DNA of 64,000 nt from Onchidella celtica (Eukaryota > Mollusca > Gastropoda > Systellommatophora > Onchidiidae). How positions within the stretch are numbered: the stretch's first letter is position 1; the number at the start of each line of letters is the position of its first letter. Made by a program: the position numbers and the translations under genes. Below the pieces are notes generated by a model. The model made no database searches. It was given only the letters and a program-made list of their open reading frames with translations, and had not been told where the DNA came from. Where the stretch lies: positions 66,984,250 to 67,048,249 of the forward strand of contig OZ007569.1 of NCBI GenBank assembly GCA_963931925.1, in the 5' to 3' direction. Positions 52,001 through 64,000 of the stretch are shown here, one piece after another.

Positions 52001-55000
52001 AGAATGCAAACAAGATCATTATCTACTACAGCAAACTCCCCCAATAAGTTAAATCGCACAATAAGGGTAACATGCGACACAGTCGAAGTTGACATGTGAC
52101 TGAATGTGAGCAAACGAGCGTCAGTTTCCAATCGGTCACTGTATAGCGTTATGGAAAGACACGTGCCTTGATGACGTCCAGCAATGTGCTGTAAAGTAGC
52201 TCTGCTAACCAAAGCTGATTAGCGACTTTCTATTTCTATCAAGCCACATTTGGACTGGCCATGATATAATAAATAATAGTCATAAAAATGCAAAACGCAA
52301 GACAATTATAGTCAAGTTGTATGAGACAAGGTGCTAACGTGCAAGACGAATTACCCCTCTGTCTCCCTCTGACCCCCTCTCGCTGTCTATTCAGATTTCC
52401 TGCTTCCAACATTTTTTTTTTAAATTTCAAAACTGATAAGAATGCCAGTTATTGTCCACAAATCCGTGTACAGCCCAGGCTACGTCCCGATCTGGGGTGC
52501 AAGGTCACCACCTGTACGGTATGAAAGGTAACCAGTTGTGACGGTTGTTAAAGGTAGCGTGGCCAAGAGAGTGGTAAAGATAGCAAGGCTGTGGCCGCCC
52601 GATGAGGCAGATGGTACCGGCTAGCGTGATTCTAGTAGTGTGGGAAAACTTCTCTCTCCACGCTACGTCCACTCATGCAACCAGCAAATTGACATCTCCC
52701 CGACAGTATAGTACGTTTTCTCTTTCTTTCCTCCGGTTTATTTGGCGTGACCCGATACACCGATGTCTTACAATTCATGCGAGAATACATCGTCACAGAT
52801 GTACAGCACTGAAGCGTGGCGTAATTACTTCAGATTATTTTGGGCTGGTTATTTTGCCAGGTAATTTTGTACACAAACAAATCAGGTCACCCCCCCCCCC
52901 CTCCCCAATTCTCATAATTATGTTTTGGCTTTTTATCTTTTCGTCCATAATTAACTGTCAACATGAGAATAGACACTGAGCATTTTGCTGGTATTATGTT
53001 TCCCCAACACTGATCTCATAAGCCAATTTTCTTCTCATGCGAAATTTCTTTTCGTACTCTATCAACAGAATCAAGTCCAAGGTGAATGAACGCATTTATT
53101 TGTTATAAAAGCTAATCGAAACCAGAATTTATTTGTGGCCAACTCTACAATATTTGAAACTACTGCATATTTTTCGATTACTCTTGACCCGAGTGGATGC
53201 TTTTCTCTTCGCCTACAGGTATCACTTTCGTACTTTATTCCCAGCCAGTACTTGTTGCAGTGGGCCCCAATGTGGCGCAGGCAAGAGACCGCAAGATCCT
53301 CCGACTGCTCATCACCGTCAGGTTGTAGGCGGATCTGTCCTATTTTATCATTTCAACTGATCCCTTTTACATTACTGGGCTTTGTTGATAAATCTGCTGC
53401 GAATGCTGTGTGTTGAAGGTTTATCTGTTAAACATTATCTCAAAACATTGTTGTGGACAATGGTGGGAACATGGGGGAAACCCATTACAGTGATCCCACA
53501 TTTTTATGGGCGAGAAGACACACCCAGCTGTGGTGATAGATGGTCGCTGTCCAGTCCAGTCATGGTTGTATACGTCAGATCTGGACCGCTCAGAGCACGA
53601 ACAGACCACGAATAATCAAATTACAGCTGCCAGTGATCAGAACCTGCAGCCCTCTTGATCTGGTTCCATCTCGAATACATGTTGATATCGTGTTTAATAC
53701 TGATAAGTGAATGCCTGGAATTACTGACGTCCGAACGTATTTTTGTTTCATGCTTGCAAATGGGACCGCAGACTTGCGCAGCTCAAGAAATTAATAGTAA
53801 TCACTTTTAAAATCAGAATTCGCCTGACGTTTGCCGTGTACTTTTCGTTGACGCCAGGCAGTGAGAAAATCTAAACGGCGAATTTGCAAGGGAGTGTCGA
53901 ATTTGTTTTCAATAAGACATGAAAAGTTGGATGGCCATTCATTTCTTTTCCCATACTGCCCGCACAGCTGTAAGATACAGGGTTGTGCCTTTGTGGTTAG
54001 TACATTACCACACAGATAAGAGTCCGGACTTCTCATTCTATCAAAAAACGCAAATTGTCTTTTTCTACTCAGAAACTGATTTTTATACCCCCCCCCCCCC
54101 CCCGAAAGTAAAACCCACAACAAAACAACCTATGTCATCACCAACGACAACAACAAAAACTAAGTTCAAAGGAATTGCCACTGCGCCATCAGGACATCGC
54201 AAAATTATTGGGTGATCAAAGTTACTGGTACATACATCCGCATTCTGCATTCCCCTGGCTGACGTAATGGCATGACAAAAAGAGAGAGACAAAGATCGGC
54301 TGGCTGATCAAAAGAAGTTGTTATGAAGCGTGCAAAACAGAGAGGGAGAAACAACAGTTAGGACATAATTATCTTAGATAGCGTAGCTAAAATGATACTT
54401 AAAGATAATCTCTTCATTTGGAAAGAAAACTGATTTCAAGAATGTTTAGGAAGAAAGTCACTGACGGGGAAAAACTGGTAAAGATTACTTCGATATTTTT
54501 CATATACGAACTACAGCATTAAAAAAACACGCTACCTTTAATTAGAATACGTAAACAATAACAAAAATGAACAAAGTATGCATGAATGCGGTTCCAGTCT
54601 GTTAATTTTCAAACCCCACTATTGTTTTGTACGACAATGCACAGACAAATTACACACGTGTACGACTGTGCTTCCCTTTGAAAAATGGGTGTCCACTGGT
54701 CCACAACATGACCATCAACGGCGAGGCCACGGCAAGGGCAAAAGCCGCGTGAACTTTCCAATAAAAACACCAAGGTCGGCCGAGTGTGGGAACTGCCGGA
54801 GATTGCGAAGATGGGCAATGTTCTAGTGTGATAGTTCGACGTAGTGAGGGAAATCAGGACATCTACTGTCTTTTTTCCCTTGAACAAACAACAAGATTCG
54901 CAAGAAATGGCCCCAGATACAGAGTAATTTCAATCTGAGTCATGCTTGAAACTTCAAACTTTGACACATTTCTCTTAAAAAAGAATTTCAAAAATCATGA

Positions 55001-58000
55001 CTGGTGTCATCCCTGAGCACCTTCATTAATCTACATTAGCCATTAATCTAATTTTGGAAATACAATCGAGAAAGGGTCGAATAGTGGGGGACTTAAACAT
55101 TTTTAAAAATCTGCCAGATCAACTTTTTGAGGCGAGTAAAAGGACAGGTCACACAACTGACTTCTTCGTTTACCGAAAACTCGTTTTCGCCATGAACCTT
55201 CTGAATATCACTACAACAATTCACTGTTCATCTAAATAGATGGATTTTTTTTTCTTTTAAATTTCCTTGTCCCCTCCTTGAGACCAAGACGACCATTGAG
55301 CTTGCGAGCACGGACACTTCAAGGCTGTGGGATTCTCTCTCAAAAAGGACAGATCTGACAACGGGGAGTCTGGCAGGACAATAGCCATGGCCATGATGCA
55401 CAATGAGCCGGAATCAAACCACAATAGAGACGGGTAGTAGCAGCTCAAGAGGAGATGGCTGGGCAGACAAAGGGGATGAGGAACAGGTGGACGTCTGGGC
55501 AAACCTGGCCTACATAAGCGACCAGTGCCGGTTGACCTCCGAAACCTGAGCTGTCTTCCAGTGGACGCTGAAAACATAGTCAGCTTTTGAGTAACATTTT
55601 CTTATCCATCCACAACGGCTCAGCTCAGAAGCGAATGAAAATTGCAACTACGTCGACTCGGAAAACGTGCTGAAGCTTTTTGCTCGTTGAATACCCATGG
55701 GTACCGTGAGCAAAACAAAAGATACGAGGTCAATAATGTGATTTATTTATTTATCGTTTTTCCATCTCAAAATAAACACATGCTCACTGGTACCATTCAA
55801 ATGCCCTCTACAAAATGCTTAGTGACATATTCTGTGAAGTTTAAAATGTATAAACTTTTAAGTTCATAAACTGACATTCAAAGTAGACCGTCATAAAACC
55901 TACGTTCAAGCACAACATTCAATCTGTACCAATGTTTTTACCCTCGCCTTCTCTATAAAAAGTAGTGGGATAAGAGAAAAACACACAACTTCAAGGGATA
56001 GCAAAAATAGTAAATGGCACTGGCAGAGAGCAATATATGTCATCAAAACACTTTCCGGCAATAGAAAATAGCCTTTCACGATACCTCTCTGCAAGTGATA
56101 GGCTTGTCCACAGGCCGCTCTATTGGAATTACCTATTTTTATATGCAAGCCATTAGGTCTGCCCACGACTGGTGATTACTGCGTGCAAACGACGCTCCAT
56201 GCAGGCATAGGTGAGCTCGCTGTATTTCTTTGAGATGACAGCTTTACAAACCTACAGATGGGCATACACAAACAATGCCTTTATCCTCGAATTGTGCGCC
56301 GGTGCCGCAAAATGGCTAATTTCTCGCGTCTGAAAAGTTTATGTGGAAATTATATACAGCTGAGGCGTTAACAAAATCAGGCGGCAGAGGATCGACCTAG
56401 CTGCGTTTGGTTCATACATTTATATAATGCACCCGTGCACAAGTTAATTACCTCAACGTTTGAATGTGGCAGTCCAACGTCTCCATAGCGCCCAAGGCGC
56501 TCCCAACACCTCTGTCAAATCTTATTTCAAGTGTTATCGTGGAAAAAAAAAACAGTGCATTAACTGGGAAAATGTAATTTGACTAAATTACAGTGTGTTG
56601 CTCCACGTTTGCTCTTTACGCGTGAGTGAGTGCACTCCAGTGCTCGCCATGCAAGACCTGGCAACTAGAAGGTTGAGTAAATCTGAGATGCTCACTGGCG
56701 CCATTCAGCCAAACCCACAGTCGGTCCGCCGATCAATGCACGCGTATGAAAGGAACAATGAATAGTCGCGCTGAAGTAGCGCAAGAAAGGCACGTGATTT
56801 TTTTTTTCTTTTTTAAAACCCCAACAGTAGCAATATCCCTAACGCTTTCGCCTTACGCCAATTAAACAGTTCCACAATAACCACAAGGGGTATCAAAAGA
56901 CTGAGCACTCGGGAAAGCTGCGTCCAGCACAATCGACAAGACTCGTTATACAATGAAATGTTGATAGAGAAAGCACAGCATGCAGACTTTGCTCTTTTAA
57001 ACACGGTAGAAGAAACACTGGGAGTTGATATCACGATACCGAGCCGCTTTAATTCATTATGATTAGTTTACTGTGCTTAAACAAGGAAATTGGGTGAGGC
57101 CAGGAATGGAAAAACTCAAAATATTTCAACGTGACACAGATGAACCTGGTTTGTATTGAGGTCACTGTGTCACCATGGCGTGTCCGGTCCTACCTTATGG
57201 CCTTTCTCTCTCTTTCGGGCAAGCAAATGCTTGGCTTCTAATCTTCAGTGTGCCATGTGAGATGATTATGTTATTCGCTATTACTGAAAAAGATGTTTCA
57301 AATGATCTCCGCCGTCCTGTTTTTTAAACTTACTGTAAAGACGTCTGTACTCAGTAACACAAATCCAGAAAACGATTCTCAGGGATTTTATATACTTCTT
57401 CTCGACCAAAAGAACTTAAACTCTATGTATTTCTAGTAAAGTTGCTATATCTTGCTCCTGTTCTTCAATTTTGTGCTCTCCTCTAACATAAACCCCGCAC
57501 TGATATACACTGACAACGACCAGAGGCAAAACAGCTATACGGGCATAAAATTATAATGCTCTCTCTCTCTTTTCCCCTCCAACAGAAACGAAGACAGGTT
57601 ACAAAACCAAAATGCAACAATTCCAGCAACAAATCAGGTCACTCACTTCGCCAGTCGTGCAAGTCATAAACTGGGAAACGGTTCCTCCGTAGTAGAGACA
57701 AGGAGACCAAGATACTACAGTACTTAGGTCAAGGATGAAACAAAAATTGACAACCAGTACTTTTGAAAGAGTGCGTGTATGTTTGACGTAATGAGAGTTA
57801 TACAACATGTCAGTTTTCACGTCTCAAGTAAATCTGAAAGCGCGCCAAACTGATAAGAAGTTTTTTTTTTTTTGGTTCTGCCTTTTACCCTGTCGGTTCA
57901 GTAAGACAAAACGAGCTGAGAACTGTAAAATGCCAGCAAGTTCAAGATAGAACATCTACCAGAACGGACCGATAAGAAAAACAGAGGACAGACATCAATC

Positions 58001-61000
58001 AAACAATGGTCAGTAGAAACATCAAACAGGCCTGCCCTGGACCAAACAGACTGAAATCCCATTAAGCAGTGAACACCAGTTTTTATCTGAAACCACGGCA
58101 TACCTGACCCTATGAACAGGTGACATTTCCAGGTTCCAAATTAACAACACGCCGCCCGGTGCCGCTTTGGAAAAACCCTGCTATTTACTCCACCATCCCT
58201 ATGCCTGACTGGCATTGATTCCTGTTCAGCAACTGCAACTCTGGTAAAAAAAAGATAGTCAAACCAAGTTCGCGCGACCTCTTGTACATCGGTAGAGATT
58301 GAGAAGTAGAGGGCTAATTTTGAACTGTAGTGTGTCTTATTGGGTTGAAGGTGTTTACTCTGCAAAATTCTTACGTTTATTACGACAACATGTATGCGCT
58401 TCCCGCACTTTCAGCGCTCACGAAACCTGCATGATACAAGCTTGCCCTTAACGCTACCTCACACGCGAATCTTCTAATAACACAATGTAGTAAATGAAGA
58501 ACTATGGTTCAAGTACAAGCAAATGTGAACAGATGTTTGCCAGTATGACATGAACGCGCCGTGAGCGTGCACTTGAAGTATCCTGAACTTGCCACAGCCA
58601 ACAGTGACCTTCAAGCGTGCACATCGTGCCTGTTGGTGCAGCTGCTGTGCAGAAATGGAGAGAACTATATATAAACACGAACTGGGGTGGGGATGGGAAT
58701 ATCTGGTTTTTGCTCATTTCGTACGTCAGGAGGTGTGCGTTTCTTCTGCTTGTTTTTCTTCTCACTCCTCCTGCTTCCTTTCAACTGTCTGCTTGTTTGC
58801 CTTCATGTCTCCCGTCCAGCTTTTACTTTGTATATTTATGTGTCCATTTACCAATACCGCATTGTCCTTTAGTGATGCTTCCACCGCTTGGCCTGATGAC
58901 CATGAGATTACCAGCATGCGTCGCGTAGGACAGACAAAACAAATCATCGAAGGAGCAAACTGAGAAGAAAAAAAAAATATGCCTTCTGTATCGTGTTACA
59001 TGACAATAGGAATCTAGAATGTTGTTCCTGGAAAGATGCTCCTTTCACATGAACCACTCTGTGTTGTTTTGCAGTTCCGAAGTAAGTCTGAAAGCAGGTA
59101 CCTCTCACCGCAAATAAAAGCAAGCGTGATGACAGAGAATTACATGCGCTGAATGGAATTTGTTCCATGACTTGATGCATCAGTCAACCATGTACTCAAT
59201 CTCCGTGGTTACGAATCTGACAGCTGTGCGATATTATGAGAAGAAGTATTGACTCCCCGTCACTCAAGGATGAAATTAAACTATCTCATCCTTATGCTTG
59301 ATTGAAACAGCTGTGAGTTTACATTTAGAGTACAAGGGGAGAAGGAGTACGTGAACTGGATCGATATTATGGGCCGTTAGCGATCTGTCCACAATGAGAG
59401 TTTGAGTAACCAACTTGTGTGTGTATTAAATCTGACGCCTCTCCTAAATGAGATCGGCCTGAACGGGGAAATGACAATGATTGGTGAGGTCAAGCTGTTC
59501 TGACATTATCTTCATAGTAATATTATTCTCATGCCGGATTTGAGTGAGATGAATGGGGCGTGCATGCTACTCGTTTTCCAATATCAAGGTTACTAAACAA
59601 AAACTCTATACTCACACGGAATACTGAAAGAAAAGATTTCTTTGGTGAAGACAGCGGCAAGCCTGGGTTGGACAGTGCTATGAAAAATATACTCTAAAGA
59701 AATGACAATCCACAACACCGGACAGAAGTTGAGAGAAAGGAAAGACCAAGGCAGGCAAAACGTGTAGCGGGAGGAAAATTCTGTGTTGCTGACATCCAAT
59801 CCTATCAACCTGACAGCTCGCATGCCACATCCAAAATGACCAGGAAATGTACAAGCTGACGGCCAGCGTAGTCCGCATAGTTTGTAACAATTACATGACA
59901 ATATACAAACAAACAAATCTGGGACAGAATCTTAATGTGCAGGGTATAATGGGACACTGTGGGAAAAGGGGTAGTTCTAGCAGTTGGAAACAATGTATGT
60001 ACAACAATAAACACTGTAAAAATCACACAAAACCGAGGAAATTGCCCCAGCCATTATATTATTATCATCGTTACCAACGCAAGCTGCTGACGAGGGAAGA
60101 GTGTAACACGTTTCATGTCTTTTTTCAAATTGGGATTTTTTAAATGTCGTTCCGCGCCCACCACAGGGGAAAGGGACGGGGGCGAGGAGGTGTCAACACC
60201 GACGAAACCTATGAGAATAACACTGAGAAATCCTCTGAGACACTACACATAAAATATTAATTTCTTTATACTCACTTCAAACAAGTTTCGTTCGGAGTTC
60301 TCATACAATTTGATGCCATTATTGCAACAGGACTAAATTGTTTGGCTTTTCTTGTGCAAAGCAGTGCTGGCCTACGTAAGACAACATAATACAAATTTGA
60401 ACTTGCGGTTAGCCTTTACAAATGAGCTCGGCGGCGGTTGATTCACTTTTTTTTTTTTTTCAAACTGCGAATTTAAAACAGTACAAGAAATGCCTTGTTT
60501 TCGACTTATCCACTATGACAATAGCGTTGAACTCGTCGCAAATCTTAATGACTGGCATGTCCTGTTCCATATCGACGCCTAAGTTGCCCCGAGAAACGGA
60601 GGAAAGGTACTAGAAGAAGGGGAAGAAAGAAAACTAAAGAAATTGGAATAGAAGTCAAAGCTCAAATGATGATGAGAAATTTCAAAAAGCTCTGGGAGGA
60701 AACTGCCGAGTAGGACAAAACACCGCTTGTCACAGCTGTTACCAAGAAAGCGCCAAAGAGGCGGGAGTCAGTGAGCTGCTGTAGGATTGTGAAGAAACTG
60801 GGGGAGGTGGTGGGGCGAGGGGAGTGGGAGTGGGGGCCTACACTAACTACAGTGTTGCTGAGCAGTGGTTGAATAGCCACAGACAGTGAACAAAGAGTTG
60901 ATAACGAAGTCTGAAGACAGAAATACTACAACAAAAATCAGTGCCCAATTTAGTCTGTTGGTGTATAATTTCCACACATTTGAGAACTAACTGACTTTGT

Positions 61001-63412
61001 GAAATCTGAAATGTGAAGCTACATCAATCTTATCACTGGTAAAGGCATTTCCAGCTGGCATTTTAGAAGAAAAGTGCTAATGTAACATTATGTTGCCTTT
61101 TTCACTCAGAGATTTATGTTAAAAGTGAAAAATGTTCTTAGCTCAGCCATCAGTTAAATTTTCGTTCGTTTTCAAATATTCTTCACCCCCCCCTCCCCCT
61201 CTTTCTCCCCCTCTCTCTCATAAGCGTCATCACTGATCTTGCCATGTCAGACAATCAAAGATAAAAATACTTGGTCCGAGGAGATTGAATAACGACCCAG
61301 CGCATCCCTAGCAACCGATAATGGCTCCTTGCATCAACTCTCGCGAAGCCGATGGCACTTCTCCACTTGCGCGCTGTCAAAAATGAAGATACCGTGTCCG
61401 CCTTTGCTTTCTTACTCTTAGCCCCTGTCTGTATCGAGTAATGTGTTTTGATATCATATATTTATGTCTCTTAAACTCTCTCTCTCACACACACACACAT
61501 ACATACACAAAACCCTTCCCATTCAGCTAGAACATAAGTATGTTATACAAGTGCATTTTCGTATTCTACTGAGGTTGAACACCATCTCATCTCTTGCGTG
61601 GTGTACCTACCTCACATGGCATTAAACTGATAGTTTTTTTCAATGCTTTCTTCTTTTCCGTTAATCATTTCTGACAAAAAAAAAAACATTCCTTGCGCAC
61701 AAAACACAATGGCAAACGGTTTGCTCGTAATCACACCAAGACCCACCATCTGACTACTGAACTGTTCCATTTGACTATATTTTTTACAAGTAATATATCA
61801 ATGTCATTGCTATACACCCATTTGTAGTGCAACAAATCTAGTAGGTTTTGTGTCAGTAGCACGGTCCCGCCAACCTTGCCCATGGTGGGGGTAACAAACA
61901 CCAGAGTCTTGACTTCCCCTCTGTTAGAAGATAAGACAACGCAACGGAACCTTCATCACCTGTTTCTTTTGATCTGATCAAGGTCTGACTACCACAACTG
62001 CAGGAGCTGGAAATGTGTGTTTGGATACTGGATTCAAAAACAGAAGAAAAGAATGCAGGGTGGGTGTATGAAAGGTGGATGGGGGGCGCACGGTGGACGA
62101 GGAGGAAAAAAAAAACTGTTTATAATAACCAACACGAGCGTATCTTATTGTTGTAATAAATGCTACAACTGCAAATAATATTGGGGGAAATACCTGACGA
62201 GCGCTCGGTGAAGGAGATTACCGAGGCCAGGCAAATGAAACACAGACCAGGTACTTTGCCTCTCAATGGTGCCTGCTTTTTTACCTTCCAGAATTTTCAA
62301 ACTGCCTACCTTAGCATCTGTTGAGACGACTCGTAAATAACATTTCGAAGTATCTGCCATGCAGTCTACTGTTTCCGTCTGCATCTTCGTCAAAACACAG
62401 ACTTTGGCAATGGTTCCAGCCCCCTGGTGGTTTCATTTTGCGCTCCACCGTGGCCCACTCTTAAGAAATAACTAAACCTGGTGTGCGCCCAGATTGGGGC
62501 TAGGGATAGTACGTATGCCATAGTTGGATGAAAAGGTCATTTCCGGGGGGAAAAACCTACATATCATAATGTAAGAAGACGGTTGGTTGATTTACCTGAA
62601 TGGTAAAAGTCGCCAAGAGCTGTATCTTGAAATAACCGCGTTCGGCATACCGATGGGCCCTGTATTACGGTAATTGCCGTGGATTGCCGATGTGTTCCCT
62701 AATTAGTAATTAGTAATAAGGGTCCAGTGAGGAACCATCAGTTAGTGTTCGTCGGCGGCTTAAGTGTGAGCGGCTACCTGCTAGATGGTTACCTACCTAG
62801 CAGCTCACGGCTCACACATACCTGCTTATTAGCGGCTCATGCCTCCTGGCAGCAAGCTGTCAGGTGCGATTGGGCCATTAGAGACACGACACCGAGTGGA
62901 GAAAACGAACTGCTAGAAGCCGTTAATTATCCACTAACAAATGTTTGCACACGAAGCTAAATGGTTTCTGAACAGGTCCGTCAAATTACACATGATAACT
63001 GATGTCCGTCTTGTCACATGTCGGAAAGTAGAAATTACTAGAAAGTAAAAGAATATAGAAGTTTAAAACTGCGTAAACGAGGAGGCGGAAGAATGGTCTA
63101 GCGAGGGAGAAGAGAAGCCAGCTAGATGTGCAAGGGACTAAAATGGGTGGGAAAATGTAGGGGCAAATTAATGATAACTCAATCAACTTCAGAAGCTGTT
63201 TCCGTGTACTAATTCAGAAGACCATAAGGTGTTAAGTTTAGATATGATATTTGAATGACTTTTACTCATTATTACGTTCCCGTCCAAAGGTTCCCTGTGG
63301 CGTGCTTTAAATTTCACACGGCAAACATATTAGTGAACTAAACAGCTCTGCGGCCATGAAAGAACTGCTGATTTTGCAGCCACAACGATGGGTCAATGCT
63401 CGGCCCATGATA
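49067..63412. other. Upstream of the DSL exon, probably Delta intron; no exon recognised
   Basis: I looked on the minus strand for the MNNL hallmarks (double Cys, the CLKHYQ-like block, the FTWPG-like block) and for a signal peptide and did not find them. The stretch holds CSL-type motifs, C/G homopolymers (51385, 52890, 54090) and no convincing ORF. It is most simply an intron whose 5' exon lies beyond 64000. Confidence 0.55.
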
Positions 63413-63651
63413 TCAGTTTTCTGTAGTCTCAGTGTCCTCACTAGATGACGCCAACGACTCCTCATTTCTTCTAATGATGTGGAAAACTCCGTAAACGAAG
63501 AGCTTGGCTCTGTTTGCTCTTCCTTTGTTCTTTGCCTTTTTCAGGGATTCTTCTTTCTGTTCCGTGTCAGAGCTGGTGTCGAGAGGAAAAATCGCCGTCA
63601 GGTCCGCTGTTCCAGGGTGCTGAGTTGAAGAGCCCGTCAGGTTTATTTTAT
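63413..63651 (-). other. Possible 3'-terminal exon of an unrecognised gene
   Basis: From a candidate acceptor (gcagacccacag) the minus strand is open for 78 codons and then TGA. There is no start Met; the upstream in-frame stop lies only 5 codons beyond the acceptor, as expected for an exon. The predicted peptide is polar, with a basic middle (KKAKNKGRANRAK), a short hydrophobic patch (LFVYGVFHII) and an acidic Ser/Thr end (SSSEDTETTEN). I know no family with this pattern. If real it is a same-strand gene just upstream of the Delta exons, which conflicts with Delta's own 5' exons lying beyond 64000. Confidence 0.25.
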
Positions 63652-64000
63652 CTGTGGGTCTGCATCACAAGATGGGGGGTCGGGCAGTAAGCTGAGAATC
63701 CTCATCGTTGCCATGTGCGACATGGGGTGCAGACCGGATTGGGGGTCAGGGCAGATACGGAGACTGAAGATTGGGATCACACAGAGCACGCGACAAAGGG
63801 GATGTGTTGAATCAAATTTAAATATATATATTTTTTTTCAAGTACAGGCCAGATTTCATAAGAATAGACAGAAGACTATTTAAATGTTCATGGGCGGTGG
63901 CATGAAATGATTCAACCAGGTACATCTTTACGAGCCGTGCTTTTACAACAAAACCGGAGAAAGAAAGTTACAAAGGTAGTGGAGGGGATATCAAAACCTT
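63652..64000. other. Right-edge sequence, nothing recognised
   Basis: No ORF or repeat of note beyond a short A/T run near 63820. Confidence 0.6.

Noticed and set aside
57599-57820. Cys-rich minus-strand ORF as a possible MNNL exon
   Set aside because: Cysteine spacing and neighbouring residues do not match the MNNL pattern.
62163-62393. Minus-strand ORF with an F-x-L-P-G segment as a possible MNNL piece
   Set aside because: Lacks the double Cys, the CLKHYQ-like block and the following hydrophobic strand of MNNL/C2 domains.

Overview
The window is metazoan nuclear DNA, not bacterial. It shows spliced coding exons with GT-AG junctions, very long introns, abundant GA/CT, GATA, GGAT and CAA microsatellites, two tRNA-derived SINE copies and a MITE-like element with terminal inverted repeats. 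A Delta-type Notch ligand with nine EGF repeats, together with the SINE style, suggests an invertebrate, most likely a lophotrochozoan and perhaps a mollusc. The taxon is an inference; I could not search any database.

The one gene I can support is a Notch ligand of the Delta family on the minus strand. Seven exons (49066-48809, 35183-35123, 30796-30666, 30333-30164, 29803-29590, 26993-25844 and 23432-23168) join in one continuous frame. They give about 749 residues: the end of the N-terminal region, a complete six-cysteine DSL domain, nine EGF repeats, a juxtamembrane linker, one transmembrane helix and a roughly 250-residue intracellular tail ending in the PDZ ligand ATEV. The second exon is only 61 nt and is needed both to keep the frame and to complete EGF1. 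The signal peptide and MNNL/C2 exons were not found between 49067 and 64000, so they probably lie beyond the right edge.

Layout. 1-16.5 kb: intergenic-looking, with tandem repeats (3.8-4.9 kb), a GGAT minisatellite (10.7-11.1 kb), GA/CT tracts and a degenerate SINE (15.7-15.9 kb). 16.5-16.8 kb: a weak minus-strand coiled-coil ORF. 17.3-23.2 kb: AT-rich and ORF-poor, holding the Delta 3' UTR (extent unknown) and a 521-bp MITE-like element. 23.2-49.1 kb: the Delta gene, with introns from 332 bp to 13.6 kb and a full-length SINE with target-site duplications in intron 5. 49.1-64 kb: no recognisable gene, apart from an unproven 239-bp minus-strand exon-like ORF at 63.4-63.7 kb.

The Delta product would sit in the plasma membrane of a signal-sending cell, bind Notch on a neighbour through the missing MNNL/C2 region, the DSL domain and the first EGF repeats, and be regulated through its tail. 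Matches to the CSL/Su(H) core motif cluster around the DSL exon and could mark Notch-responsive regulation, but this rests on reading by eye.
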